This document shows, in pieces, positions 24,579-33,362 of a stretch of 64,000 bases of DNA. The stretch's first letter is position 1; each line of letters begins with the position of its first letter. The stretch lies in NCBI RefSeq assembly GCF_016745395.1, contig NZ_JAERVJ010000002.1, forward strand, positions 310,001 to 374,000. Reading direction: 5' to 3'. The stretch is from Methylocystis sp. Sn-Cys (GTDB taxonomy: Bacteria; Pseudomonadota; Alphaproteobacteria; Rhizobiales; Beijerinckiaceae). The translations under genes and the position numbers were made by a program. The notes beneath the pieces were generated by a model. The model had not been told where the DNA came from. It did no database searches and was given only the letters and a program-made list of their open reading frames with translations.

Positions 24579-26624
24579 ATGTCGAACCCACTCCTGACTC
24601 CCTGGGCGACCCCTTACCGCCTGCCGCCCTTCGACCAAATTGACAGCGCGCATTTCCGGCCGGCGTTCGAGACGGCGCTGGCGCGCCATCGCGCCGAGAT
24701 AGACGAGATCGCGAATAACCCGTCGGAGCCCGATTTCGCGAATACGATCGAGGCCCTCGAACGGGCCGGCGCGCTGCTGACCGACGTCGGCTCGGTTTTC
24801 TGGAACCTCGCTTCGACCGACACGGACCCGAAGCTGCAGGAGATCGAGCGTGACATGGCGAGCGCTCTGTCGAGGCACAGCAGCGAGATTTCCATGAACG
24901 CCGCGCTCTTCCGGCGCGTCGAGGCGCTTCATGAAAATCGGGACTCGCTCGACCTCACGCCGGAGCAGCGCCGCGTTCTGGAGCTGACCTATAAGAACTT
25001 CGTGCGCGCCGGCGCCAGGCTGAACGACGAAGACAAGGCGCGGCTCAAGTCGATCATGGAGCGGCTCGCGGAGCTCTCCACGCGCTTCTCGCAAAATGTG
25101 CTGGCGGACGAGTCCTCCTGGCTCCTGCTCCTGGACGAAAACGATCTCGACGGCCTCTCGGCGGATTTCCGCGCGGCGGCGGCGCAGATCGCCGCGGATC
25201 GCGGCGCGCCCGGCAAATATGCCGTGACACTGGCGCGCTCCAGCGCCGAGACCTTCCTGCAAACGTCCACACGCCGCGATCTGCGCGAGACAGTCTTTCG
25301 CGCCTGGGCAAGCCGCGGCGAGAATGGCGGCGAAACCGACAACCGGCAGCTCATCAAAGAGATCGTCGAATTGCGCGCCCAGCGCGCCAAGCTCATGGGC
25401 TTCGAGAGCTTCGCGGATTTCAAGCTCGACGACACAATGGCGAAAACGCCGCGCGCCGTGCGCGAGCTTTTGGATAATCTCTGGACGCCCGCGCTTGGGC
25501 GCGCCGCCGAGGAGCGCGCGCAGCTCCAGGCGCTCGCGGATCAGGAGGGCGCGACTTTCGCCGTCACGGGTCACGACTGGCGCTACTACGCCGAGCGCGT
25601 GAAGAAGGAGCGCTACGATCTCGATCAGGCGGCCCTGCGCCCCTATTTCCAGCTCGAGAAAATGACGGCGGCGGCCTTTCATGTCGCCGAGCGGCTCTTC
25701 GGCCTTCGCTTCGTCGAGCAGAAGGATTTGAAGCTCTATCATCCCGACGTGCGCGCCTTCGAGGTGCTGGACCGGGAGGGCAAGCATGTCGCGCTCTTCC
25801 TCGCCGACTACTTCGCGCGACCGTCGAAGCGCAGCGGCGCCTGGATGTCGGATTTCCGCTCGCAGCATAAGCTCGATGGCGAGGTCAGGCCGATCATCGT
25901 CAATGTGATGAATTTCACCAAAGGCGCAGACGGCGCGGCCACGCTGCTCAGTCTCGACGACGCCCGCACGCTCTTCCACGAATTCGGCCACGCGCTGCAT
26001 GGCATGTTGTCGGACGTCACTTTTCCGCTCGTCTCCGGAACCAGCGTCGCGCGCGATTTCGTCGAGCTGCCGTCGCAGCTCTACGAGCATTGGCTGATGG
26101 AGCCGGAGGTTTTGAAGCAATTCGCCCTGCATGCGGAGACGGGCGCCCCCATCCCCGACGATCTGCTTCAGCGCATCGCCGACGCTCGGCACTTCAACCA
26201 AGGCTTCGCCGCGGTGGAGTTTTGCGCCTCGGCCTATGTCGATCTCCATATTCACGAGAGCGGCGCGCCCGCCGATTTCGACGCGAGCGCATTCGAGCGG
26301 CAGAGTCTCGACAGCATCTCGATGCCGGAAGAGATCGTCATGCGCCATCGCCTCCCCCATTTCAGCCACGTCTTTTCGGGGGATGGCTATTCGGCCGGCT
26401 ATTACAGCTATCTCTGGGCCGAGGTGCTCGACGCCGACGCTTTCGCCGCTTTCAAAGAGACGGGCGATCTCTTCGCTCCCGACGTCGCGGATCGGCTCCG
26501 GACGTTCATTTATGCGGCCGGCGGGCGCCAGGACGCCGCGGACGCCTATGTTGGGTTCCGCGGCAGAATGCCGACCGTCGAGGCGCTGTTGCGGCAGCGC
26601 GGCTTCGCGCCCGCAAACGCTTGA
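24579..26624 (+). CDS. M3 family oligopeptidase (Dcp/PrlC-type)
   Basis: A 681-residue zinc metallopeptidase started at ATG 24579 behind GAGGAAG; in-frame codons upstream (from 24507) are poor starts. Zinc site 'HEFGHALH' with His467, Glu468, His471, and the third ligand downstream in 'FVELPSQLYEHW'. 'GYSAGYYSYLWAEVLDADAF' near the C-terminus is the family's substrate-binding Tyr-rich region. Length and 'NPLLTPWATPYRLPPFDQI' suggest the dipeptidyl carboxypeptidase (Dcp) subgroup, which degrades small peptides in the cytosol. No signal peptide. Single gene. Confidence 0.93.
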   Translation: MSNPLLTPWATPYRLPPFDQIDSAHFRPAFETALARHRAEIDEIANNPSEPDFANTIEALERAGALLTDVGSVFWNLASTDTDPKLQEIERDMASALSRHSSEISMNAALFRRVEALHENRDSLDLTPEQRRVLELTYKNFVRAGARLNDEDKARLKSIMERLAELSTRFSQNVLADESSWLLLLDENDLDGLSADFRAAAAQIAADRGAPGKYAVTLARSSAETFLQTSTRRDLRETVFRAWASRGENGGETDNRQLIKEIVELRAQRAKLMGFESFADFKLDDTMAKTPRAVRELLDNLWTPALGRAAEERAQLQALADQEGATFAVTGHDWRYYAERVKKERYDLDQAALRPYFQLEKMTAAAFHVAERLFGLRFVEQKDLKLYHPDVRAFEVLDREGKHVALFLADYFARPSKRSGAWMSDFRSQHKLDGEVRPIIVNVMNFTKGADGAATLLSLDDARTLFHEFGHALHGMLSDVTFPLVSGTSVARDFVELPSQLYEHWLMEPEVLKQFALHAETGAPIPDDLLQRIADARHFNQGFAAVEFCASAYVDLHIHESGAPADFDASAFERQSLDSISMPEEIVMRHRLPHFSHVFSGDGYSAGYYSYLWAEVLDADAFAAFKETGDLFAPDVADRLRTFIYAAGGRQDAADAYVGFRGRMPTVEALLRQRGFAPANA

Positions 26625-26659
26625 TCCCATTTCCGTTTGAACAGCTCGCTTTGGAGCGT

Positions 26660-26763
26660 GTCATTCCCGGCGGGCTGAAAGCCCGACCGGGAATCCAGAG
26701 CCGCAAAAGCGCTGGTTTTGCTCTGGATTCCCGATCGCTCGCTTTGCGAGCGTCGGGAATGAC
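26660..26763. repeat. Inverted repeat, GTCATTCCCGGCGGG family, copy 1
   Basis: Left half GTCATTCCCGGCGGGCTG.. with GGGAATCCAGAGCC, right half CTCTGGATTCCC..GCGAGCGTCGGGAATGAC. Internal small stems ('CGATCGCTCGCTTTGCGAGCG'). Other copies or halves: 30109-30350, 39819, 49374, 51558, 60088. Confidence 0.85.
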
Positions 26764-26831
26764 ATCGGACCAATCAAGCGGATCTCGTGGGAAACCGCAG
26801 AGCGCGCTATCTATGGTGGGCGACAACAACA

Positions 26832-27044
26832 ATGGCGCCCGCCATGCAGCCCAAGCCTCCCTCCCGACAGCGTACCCCTGAAGATGATCCGGCGCCCGGC
26901 GCCCCTGGGACCGGCGAAGACGTCTGCCCCGAATGCCACGGCAGCGGAAAAAAGACCGACCCCGAGACCGGCGCGCAGTTGGACGAGATCTGCGCGCGCT
27001 GTGACGGAACGGGCCGGATCGTCGAGGGGATCGGCGGCGGCTAG
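26832..27044 (+). CDS. Small zinc-finger (DnaJ-like CxxCxGxG) protein
   Basis: A 70-residue protein from ATG 26832 (ATG 26844 and GTG 26787 are alternatives; none has a clear ribosome site). After a Pro-rich N-terminus it contains 'CPECHGSGK' and 'CARCDGTGR', two CxxCxGxG units as in the DnaJ zinc domain, ending 'IVEGIGGG'. Two such units give four cysteines and one zinc site. Similar tiny proteins are seen in several Hyphomicrobiales; role unknown, perhaps protein or RNA contact. Convergent with the PilZ gene, 9-bp gap. Confidence 0.65.
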   Translation: MAPAMQPKPPSRQRTPEDDPAPGAPGTGEDVCPECHGSGKKTDPETGAQLDEICARCDGTGRIVEGIGGG

Positions 27045-27052
27045 CGTTAAGC

Positions 27053-27667
27053 CTAAAGGCGCGTCGCTTCGTCGATGTCGCCGGGATTGAAAGGCTTGTC
27101 GAACTCGGCGCCGATGCCGCCTTCGAAATGGCGCACGATTTTCGCAGGCGTCGAGCCGATGATGACGCTCGTGCCGAGCGGCGGGCGCGACTCGGTTTCG
27201 ATGCCGACGCCCGAGAGCGAGATATCCTTGATCTTGGCGATGATTTCCTGACCGTCCGGCAGGCGCAGCAGCGTGCGCGGCATCAGCGGCACAATGCGGT
27301 CGTGGCGGCGGTCTTCCAGAAGGCTGATCGCGTGACGATTGGCGAACCAGGTCAACTGGTCCGCGAGCTTGTCCCGCTTCATCGGCGGCAGATTCATCGT
27401 CAGGACGAAACCGGAGTTGGTTTGCCGCGTCCCGACGCCGGCAAAACGGCCGATCTCATCGAGATAGACCACGACCTTCTCACCGATCTCCGCCTTGACG
27501 GGCGCGAACAAGGTCATGTCGCCGGGCGACATCTCGACGGTCTGGCACGGATATTCGCGCCGGGATTCGAGCATGTAGCGGCCGAACAAAGTGACGGGAA
27601 CCCGCTGAAAGCGCCGGTTCTCCCGCAAATCATAAAGATAATTGAGTTCGGGTTGAATTGCGGCCAT
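27053..27667 (-). CDS. Two-domain PilZ protein (c-di-GMP effector candidate)
   Basis: A 204-residue cytosolic protein with two tandem PilZ-like halves. The first has 'ENRRFQRVPVTLFGRYM' and 'SPGDMTLFAPV'; the second has 'EDRRHDRIVPLMPRTLLRL' and 'DISLSGVGIETE'. PilZ domains bind c-di-GMP through RxxxR and (D/N)xSxxG: the second half carries both ('RRHDR', 'DISLSGVG'), the first has 'RRFQR' but a changed second motif ('EMSPGDM'), so only one site may bind. Next to a PAS_5 gene on the same strand, 71 bp upstream, a pair often seen in related genomes. Likely role in motility or exopolysaccharide control. Confidence 0.88.
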   Translation of the reverse strand: MAAIQPELNYLYDLRENRRFQRVPVTLFGRYMLESRREYPCQTVEMSPGDMTLFAPVKAEIGEKVVVYLDEIGRFAGVGTRQTNSGFVLTMNLPPMKRDKLADQLTWFANRHAISLLEDRRHDRIVPLMPRTLLRLPDGQEIIAKIKDISLSGVGIETESRPPLGTSVIIGSTPAKIVRHFEGGIGAEFDKPFNPGDIDEATRL

Positions 27668-27738
27668 GTCTGCGCGTGCTTCCGCATTAAGTCACCACAG
27701 ACTTACTGCCGCGTCAATTAAGGATTGCTTACGATCGA

Positions 27739-28344
27739 TTAAAATCGAATATCAACATCGCGGTTCACGCCATCGTAAACCACGAGGCGCGGCCGCGGGC
27801 GCGCGTTTTCCATCGGCTCGGATCTGCGAAATGAAACGCCCGAGCGGACAGACGGCGCGCCGATCACGCGCATGGAGATCAATTCGAGCGGGCCCGCCGA
27901 AAGATAACCGAGCCAGTCGGGCTGATAGACCGGAGAAAGCGCGCCGAGCACGCGCGCATGCGTTTTCCCGAAGTATCGCAGCGGCAGCAGGAGCAGCTCG
28001 AGCTCGAGGCGCGCGTCGTTCTCCGCCCGCGTCTTCACGCCCGCCACCACGGGCGCCACGCCGTCGATCACTGTGGTAAGCGCCGCAGATACGCTTTGGC
28101 GGTCGTCGGCGCTCCAAAGATCGAGAAAGGAGCCGCCCTTCTGTTCCCGAAGCCAGAGGGCGTTGACCCGCGTGCCCGAGAGACGCAGCGGAAAGGCGCG
28201 GTCCGCATCGACTTCTATGATGAAGGTGTCAGCCAGAATATGGCGGATCTTGCCCGGGTCGATGTCTGACCGGTCAGGCGCCGAACGCGCGCCTTTGAGT
28301 TCGCGCCAATAGGCGAATAAATCCTTGCTGACCTGATGTCTCAT
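27739..28344 (-). CDS. PAS_5 domain protein
   Basis: A 201-residue cytosolic protein started at ATG 28344 (MRHQVSKDLFAYWRELKG). The family pattern is clear: 'YWRELKGARSAPDRSDIDP', 'LADTFIIEVD', 'FPLRLSGTRVNALWLRE' and 'GGSFLDLWSADDRQSV'. PAS_5 proteins of alphaproteobacteria are single-domain sensors of unknown ligand. The downstream PilZ gene suggests a shared c-di-GMP-related role. The open frame reaches 28566 but the extra N-terminus has no family character. Confidence 0.85.
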   Translation of the reverse strand: MRHQVSKDLFAYWRELKGARSAPDRSDIDPGKIRHILADTFIIEVDADRAFPLRLSGTRVNALWLREQKGGSFLDLWSADDRQSVSAALTTVIDGVAPVVAGVKTRAENDARLELELLLLPLRYFGKTHARVLGALSPVYQPDWLGYLSAGPLELISMRVIGAPSVRSGVSFRRSEPMENARPRPRLVVYDGVNRDVDIRF

Positions 28345-28728
28345 GCCGCGCCGCCCCGAATCCGGATTTCTGTGTCGTTTTGAAACGGGCGCCGTCGTCT
28401 TCGCCCGTCCACGCCACCCAAGAGCAGCCCCTGTGCCACCGACCAGCGCCGTTAACCTTTTCTCAATCCTTTCCTTGTCGCCCTGCGAAGGCTGTGGCAC
28501 CTTATCCCCATGCCGAGGACTGATCGGGAGATGCTCCGCTCCCGAGGCAATCCGGGCGTAAGACACTGAAATTTGATTTGTTTTTTGAAATACCCCAAGC
28601 GAAAAGACGGCACGAGGGGGGATGCATGCTCCGGCGTCCCCCCTCTCGCCAAACCGGGCCGCTCTCGCCCGCCTTCCCTTCCCTCTGCACGCCTCAAATA
28701 GGGCTCTTCGCGCGTCTTATGATAGGAC
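28345..28728. other. Intergenic region with one long hairpin
   Basis: This 384-bp divergent gap between the PAS_5 and rhomboid genes has no supported gene. It contains a 9-pair perfect stem, GAGGGGGGA (28614-28622) with TCCCCCCTC (28637-28645), loop 14, without a T run. Just before it is an AT-rich stretch (28565-28600) that could hold promoters for either direction; no convincing -35/-10 pair was picked. Confidence 0.5.
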
Positions 28729-29565
28729 GTGGATCTCTTGATTCCGATCAAGTCGAGCAGATGCGAGGATGATTTGGCGATCCCCAGCAACCGGATGATC
28801 AATCTGCCAGGCGTGATTACCGCGCTCCTGGGGACGATGGCGGCGATCGAATTTGTTGCGGCCGTCGCGCCAAGAGACGTGGTCTATTCTCTCTACGAGG
28901 CCTTCGCCTTCATCCCTCTGCGGTTGAGCTTCCTTCTGGCGCCCAAATCCGTGCTCGCTGCGCTGGGTCAGGGCGAAGCGCTCGATCCCGTTGTTCGGGA
29001 ACAGATCGTGGCGGCGTTGAGCGGGGGGCCGACGGTCTATATCACCCCGCTCTCCTACGCTTTTCTCCACGGCGGCTGGACGCACCTTCTCATCAACGCT
29101 CTGACGCTCGCGGCCTTCGGCGCGCCGGTGGCCCGGCGGTTCGGGGCGGCGCTCTTTCTGTCGTTCTTCGCCGCCTGCGCTGTGGCCGGCGCGGCGATGC
29201 ATTTCGCGCTGCATTCTATGGACGCTGCGCCTGTCGTCGGCGCCTCGGCCGCGATTTCTGGAACCATGGCGGCAGTCGTGCGTTTCGCTTTCGCCCCCGG
29301 CGCGCGGCTGGGAGAGGATGGCGACGGGAGAGAAGCGCGAACCGCATCATTGAGGCGGCTGGCGAGTAACAGACAGGCGATGGTTTTTCTCATCGTCTGG
29401 TTCGCAGCCAACGCCCTGCTTGGCGCCTTCCCACAGGCGGCGGGGTCCTCCGAACCCATCGCGTGGGAAGCGCACATGGGGGGCTTCCTGTTCGGGCTGT
29501 TGACCTTCGGAGCCTTCGATCATTGGGCGCGGCGCTTCGGAGCGAGGCCTCGGAGAGGCGGGTAG
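28729..29565 (+). CDS. Rhomboid family intramembrane serine protease
   Basis: A 278-residue membrane protein. The catalytic Ser173 is in 'VGASAAISG' and His249 in 'EAHMGGFLFG', both in membrane segments; 'LHGGWTHLLINALTLAAFG' gives the conserved His and Asn of segment 2. About six membrane segments. Rhomboids cleave membrane proteins within the bilayer; bacterial substrates are mostly unknown. The first 25 residues are polar; a start at a later codon (Met23) is possible. The CBS gene follows 85 bp downstream, same strand. Confidence 0.92.
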   Translation: MDLLIPIKSSRCEDDLAIPSNRMINLPGVITALLGTMAAIEFVAAVAPRDVVYSLYEAFAFIPLRLSFLLAPKSVLAALGQGEALDPVVREQIVAALSGGPTVYITPLSYAFLHGGWTHLLINALTLAAFGAPVARRFGAALFLSFFAACAVAGAAMHFALHSMDAAPVVGASAAISGTMAAVVRFAFAPGARLGEDGDGREARTASLRRLASNRQAMVFLIVWFAANALLGAFPQAAGSSEPIAWEAHMGGFLFGLLTFGAFDHWARRFGARPRRGG

Positions 29566-29650
29566 GATTTCCCTCCAGGCCTCATCTGCGCCCTCTCAGG
29601 CCGCCGCCGCTAGCGCGCGCGGGAGGGGTTGCGCCGAGGAGGAGAAGCCT

Positions 29651-30082
29651 ATGACCGTCGCCACGATACTGTCCGAAAAAGGCCGCCACGTCGTCACCTC
29701 CCCTCCCAGTCTGACGATGCGGGAGGTCGCGCAGGAGCTGATGCGCCACGGCATCGGCGCGCTGGTCATCGTCGACGGCGCCGGCGCGGTGATCGGTCTC
29801 ATTTCGGAACGCGATCTCGTCTCGGCGATCGCAACCTTCGGCGCCGAGGCGCTGGAGGCGCCCGTCGAGCGCCATATGCAGTCCAATCCGGTGACGGCGC
29901 TCGAGAACGACACGGTCGACTCCACCATGCAGACCATGACGCTGGAGCGCCGGCGTCACCTGCCGGTGCTGCGTGAAGGCCTCCTGAGCGGCCTCGTCTC
30001 GATCGGCGACGTGGTGAAATATCGCATCCGGGTAATCGAGGAGGAGCACCGCTCCATGCGCGAATATATCGCGCAGGCGTGA
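29651..30082 (+). CDS. CBS-domain-pair protein
   Basis: A 143-residue cytosolic protein consisting of two CBS domains (a Bateman module): 'LMRHGIGALVIVDGAGAVIG' with 'ISERDLVSAI', then 'ERRRHLPVLREGLLSGLVSI' with 'GDVVKYRI'. These bind adenine nucleotides (AMP, ATP, SAM). Start follows GGAGGAG. Stand-alone CBS proteins are often stress-related or regulate an enzyme in trans; target unknown. Confidence 0.92.
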   Translation: MTVATILSEKGRHVVTSPPSLTMREVAQELMRHGIGALVIVDGAGAVIGLISERDLVSAIATFGAEALEAPVERHMQSNPVTALENDTVDSTMQTMTLERRRHLPVLREGLLSGLVSIGDVVKYRIRVIEEEHRSMREYIAQA

Positions 30083-30108
30083 CCGCGGTTTAGCGCCTTC
30101 GTTGAAGC

Positions 30109-30350
30109 AACTGGATTCCCGGCGGGCTGAAAGCCACTCGATTGGTTCGGCGCCATTGCCGACGCTCGCGCCGTTTGGACACTCAGGAAATCACCGCCGT
30201 CATTGCGAGGAGGCGGAGACGACGAAGCAATCCAGGGCCGCGTCGCCGCCCTGGATTGCTTCGCTTCGCGCGCAATGACAAGCTCTGGGCAAAACCAGCG
30301 AATTTGTCGCTCTGGATTCCAGGTCGGGATTTCAGCCCGCCGGGAATGAC
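30109..30350. repeat. Nested repeats: CGTCATTGCGAG copy 2 inside split GTCATTCCCGG repeat
   Basis: GATTCCCGGCGGGCTGAAAG at 30112-30132 and CTCTGGATTCC..GGGAATGAC at 30312-30350 are the two halves of the second family; between them lies a complete CGTCATTGCGAG palindrome (30198-30279). This looks like one repeat inserted into another. It fills the 310-bp gap between the CBS and patatin genes. Confidence 0.75.
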
Positions 30351-30392
30351 ACGCGCCCGATGCGAGCTGTTCAGACGGAAGCGCGCGACGCC

Positions 30393-31445
30393 TCAGGCGG
30401 TCGCGCCGGGGATCGGGATATGCGCGAAAATATTGGGCAGCGCCCGCTTGGCGGCGGAGCGGCCGACATTGATGAGCTGATCCGCCTTATGGAAATCGAA
30501 CATGCCGATGTCTTCCATCCGCGCCGTGATGGTCGCGTCCGGCGGGTCGCCCGCGAGGCGCGAGCGCAGAATGCGGTCCTGGATGATATTGAAGGCATCG
30601 ATCATCGCCGTCGCGACATTGGGCGCATCGCCGCGCTGGCGATCGAAATAACGCGGCAAAATGCGGTCGACGAAGGAAAAGTCGGACTTCTCGCCGAAAG
30701 GCCCCTCCTCCGCCGCCTTTTTCGCCGACGCAGAATCGTGGATGACGCGGGCGCGATACATCGTGTCGGCCGTCACATTGACCGCAATCACGAATTCCGC
30801 GCCGAGCGCGCGGCACACTGTCACCGGCACCGGATTGACCAAAGCGCCGTCGAAAAGCCAACGGTCGCCGACGCGCACCGGCTCGAATATGCCCGGTAGC
30901 GCATAGGAAGCGCGGATCGCATGAGCGAGCGCCCCCTGCTGGAGCCAGACCTCATGGCCCGTGCCGACCTCGGTCGCCACGGCGGCGAAGGGAATGGGAA
31001 GCTCCTCGATGGTGAAACTATCGAGTTCCTGCTCCAGCGCCGCCTTGAGCCTTTCGCCGGTGATCAAGCTCGCGCCGGAGAAAGAGAGATCCATCAGCGT
31101 GAAGACGCGCCGGCGCGTCAGCGACCGTGCGAAAGTCTCGATCGCGTCGAGCCTGCCGGCCGCGTAGCAACCGCCAACAACGGCGCCGATCGAGGTGCCG
31201 GCGATAATGTCGGGGTGAATGCCCTGCTCCGCGAGCTCCCGCAGCACGCCGATATGCGACCAGCCCCGCGCCGCGCCGGCGCCCAAAGCGAGGCCGATCA
31301 GCGGCTGACCCCGCCGCCGGGCGCGCGATTGGTCGAGGTCGTCGATGACGGCGGGCGTCGTCGCCCCGGTATTGGAGTCTCCTGCGCTCATCGCGTCCTG
31401 CGCTTCGCTGGTGACGGTATCCGTGCGTCGTAGCAACGATAGCAT
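30393..31445 (-). CDS. Patatin-like phospholipase (RssA-type)
   Basis: A 350-residue patatin domain protein. Oxyanion loop 'GAGAARGWSHIGVL' (55-68), nucleophile Ser85 in 'GTSIG', catalytic Asp199 in 'DGALVNPVP'. The first 45 residues are polar and poorly conserved; Met19 is an alternative start. Member of the RssA/YchK-like bacterial group, expected to hydrolyse phospholipid or lysophospholipid acyl chains at the cytosolic membrane face. No neighbouring lipid gene. Confidence 0.9.
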   Translation of the reverse strand: MLSLLRRTDTVTSEAQDAMSAGDSNTGATTPAVIDDLDQSRARRRGQPLIGLALGAGAARGWSHIGVLRELAEQGIHPDIIAGTSIGAVVGGCYAAGRLDAIETFARSLTRRRVFTLMDLSFSGASLITGERLKAALEQELDSFTIEELPIPFAAVATEVGTGHEVWLQQGALAHAIRASYALPGIFEPVRVGDRWLFDGALVNPVPVTVCRALGAEFVIAVNVTADTMYRARVIHDSASAKKAAEEGPFGEKSDFSFVDRILPRYFDRQRGDAPNVATAMIDAFNIIQDRILRSRLAGDPPDATITARMEDIGMFDFHKADQLINVGRSAAKRALPNIFAHIPIPGATA

Positions 31446-31638
31446 CGTAGTTTCCCGCTCAGTCGTCTCGCGATCAAGACTTTGATTTTCTATATGGGAG
31501 CGAGGCTGCGCCTGGAAAATGGCCAGAAGGTTAACCTTCAGCCGCGCCCCCAGCCATATTTGCTGCGGGCGGGCGGAAGCCGCCTTTCGCGAGGCGGCGA
31601 CAGCGCTTTGGCGCGTCGCCTAAAATGTCGTCTGGACC

Positions 31639-31974
31639 CTAAGCAATAAACCCGTCGAGACGCACGCGCACGATCTCGGCCTCGGGAGGCGCGGCGCCGA
31701 TTGCGACCCCGACGCGCAGGCGATCTTGCGCCGCAGCCGTCGCCTTCTTGGCGACCGTATCCCAATAAACGGCGGACCCCAGAGCGATGGCGCCGCGGTC
31801 CTTCGGAAAGTCGAAACACCCCTCGACAAGGATTTCGACTTCCTGCCCCGGCTCCGCCGCATCCGTCGCGACGCCGCAGAGCTTACCGATGATGACAAGC
31901 TCGCCGCGCTTCACGCCGCCCTCGGGCGCCGGAACCATGATCATCTCCGACTCTGATGGAAAGATCTCTTCCAA
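31639..31974 (-). CDS. DUF2190 phage capsid-cement-like protein (orphan)
   Basis: A 111-residue protein, started at TTG 31974 behind AAAGGA (spacing 6); starting there gives the usual length and N-terminal strand. 'VPAPEGGVKRGELVIIGKLCGVA', seen in two parts at 14-36, 'GSAVYWDTVAKKATA' and 'VRVRLDGFIA' match DUF2190, a capsid decoration (cement) protein of tailed phages and gene transfer agents. No other phage gene lies nearby. It is intact, so either a remnant still open or a domesticated gene. Confidence 0.75.
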   Translation of the reverse strand: MEEIFPSESEMIMVPAPEGGVKRGELVIIGKLCGVATDAAEPGQEVEILVEGCFDFPKDRGAIALGSAVYWDTVAKKATAAAQDRLRVGVAIGAAPPEAEIVRVRLDGFIA

Positions 31975-32010
31975 CTCGATTCCTTTCCCAGGCGATGCCT
32001 TTCGCGCATA

Positions 32011-32622
32011 TCAAAACAACTGCTTCACCCCGATCAAGATCAAGGCGACGCCGCCAATCGTCGCGGCTTTGTCGGATATGCGTTTTTGAATGAAGAAATC
32101 AGCGACATAGTTTCCAGCGAAAAGCGCCGAGAAGCTGACCGCCGCCGACAAAACGCCCACCAGCAGCGGATCGACGCCCAGCACGCCTGCGGTCAGGCCG
32201 CCGCCGATATTGTTGATCGACAAGGCGAAGCCCAGCACTGTGCCTTCGAAGAAGTCGATGTGCTTGGAATCGTCGATGTCCGCGTGATGCGGCTTCACCA
32301 AAATTGCGGCGTGCTTCGTCGCGGTCTTTTCCTCGTGAATTCGCTCGTGCCAGCTTTGCAGGCGGGCATGGAGAATCATCCACAAACCAAGCGCGCTCAA
32401 CATCGCCATTGCGATGATCGATGCGACTTTGTCTCCAACCAGCGTAATGATCGAGCGGCCGAAATAGGCCGCCGCCGCCGAGATGACGAGCGTGATAACG
32501 GAAATCCAGGCGTTGACGGCGCCGCTGACCTTCGTCCCTTGAACGCTATAGGCGAGTCTTGCGCCAAGATTGTCCACATTATTGGCGAGCGCAATCACCA
32601 CCGCCGAAAGCACATGATGCAT
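32011..32622 (-). CDS. MntP/YtaF-like membrane exporter
   Basis: A 203-residue, six-segment membrane protein started at ATG 32622 (MHHVLSAVVIALANNVDNL). Two inverted halves: 'ALANNVDNLGARLAY' in the first and 'FALSINNIGGGLTAGVLG' in the second; the second usually has Asp where this has Asn. Similarity is to the manganese-efflux MntP / sporulation YtaF group. The His-rich loop between ('ILVKPHHADIDDSKHID') may bind metal. The frame is open upstream to 33000 but only part of that is hydrophobic. The 229-bp gap to the next gene (32623-32851) shows no gene. Confidence 0.75.
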   Translation of the reverse strand: MHHVLSAVVIALANNVDNLGARLAYSVQGTKVSGAVNAWISVITLVISAAAAYFGRSIITLVGDKVASIIAMAMLSALGLWMILHARLQSWHERIHEEKTATKHAAILVKPHHADIDDSKHIDFFEGTVLGFALSINNIGGGLTAGVLGVDPLLVGVLSAAVSFSALFAGNYVADFFIQKRISDKAATIGGVALILIGVKQLF

Positions 32623-32851
32623 CGTCCACTGATCATGCGCGGCGCTGGACATCAGCAAGGCGAGGAGCACGAGCGTCGCATCGCTGATAGATGCGCCGAA
32701 GGCGACCACGATGGTGACGAAAATTGCGGATGCAAAGCTCCCGACGCTGGCCCCTTCGCCCCGTTCCTCATTGAAGCCGGGATATTTCGCGCTGGTCAAT
32801 TGACCCCAGCGAATGCAACGGCGGGGATCGACGTCGACGGCTCGAGGACCG

Positions 32852-33358
32852 TCATTTCCCGAGCTTTCTCGACGTGAGCTTGAGGCTGTGCTTGCCGGTC
32901 TCGACGTCATATTCCAGCACAGCCCGCCGGGAGGGGCAGCAATGCGGATCGTCGGGAAGCCACCGATTGCCGGACAGGACGACCTTGTTCCCGTCGACAC
33001 GCATGATCTCCCCGAGGAAGCTCATGTCGCCAATTTCCGTGTCCCTAACGAGATTGCTTTTGCCGCGGCGCGTGACAACGAGATATTGGCCGTGTCTGTT
33101 TCCGCCCCCGCACATGGCGCTGTCGATCAATGTGATGTCGGTAGAGTCGCCGACAGGCGCGAGCTCCACCCGGGTGATGTATTCAGAAGCGTCGTCGACC
33201 GATTGGGGACAGGCGGACTGACGCGCGACCAGCCCGCCGCCCTCGTCCGTTTTCAAGGCGCGATCGACGGCCTCGCGCGCGCTTCGCAATTCGTCGCCGT
33301 GTGCGACGCCGGATAAAAGCGGCAGCGCCATCGCAAAGATGAAATGCCGCTTTCCCAC
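32852..33358 (-). CDS. Secreted hypothetical protein in folE-hisI operon
   Basis: A 168-residue protein started at GTG 33358 with GGAG 7 bases upstream. Signal peptide ends near 'GVAHG|DE'. The mature part has four cysteines ('QSACPQS', 'AMCGGG', 'PHCCPSRR'), suggesting disulfides in the periplasm. 'LSGNRWLPDDPHCCPS' and 'VLEYDVETGK' recall small lipoprotein-like periplasmic proteins of the 'LppP/LprE' sort, but no family can be named with certainty. It starts 4 bp after hisI stops, so it is probably the third gene of folE-hisI-x. Confidence 0.65.
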   Translation of the reverse strand: MGKRHFIFAMALPLLSGVAHGDELRSAREAVDRALKTDEGGGLVARQSACPQSVDDASEYITRVELAPVGDSTDITLIDSAMCGGGNRHGQYLVVTRRGKSNLVRDTEIGDMSFLGEIMRVDGNKVVLSGNRWLPDDPHCCPSRRAVLEYDVETGKHSLKLTSRKLGK

Positions 33359-33362
33359 CGCC

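Noticed and set aside
24498-26630. Long open frame opposite the M3 peptidase
   Set aside because: Shadow of the peptidase gene; no ribosome site or conserved motif, composition typical of antisense GC-rich frames.
32623-33000. Extended N-terminus of the MntP-like protein
   Set aside because: The frame is open and partly hydrophobic, but the family length (about 200 residues) and the membrane pattern fit a start at 32622, and the part beyond 32852 overlaps a supported gene.
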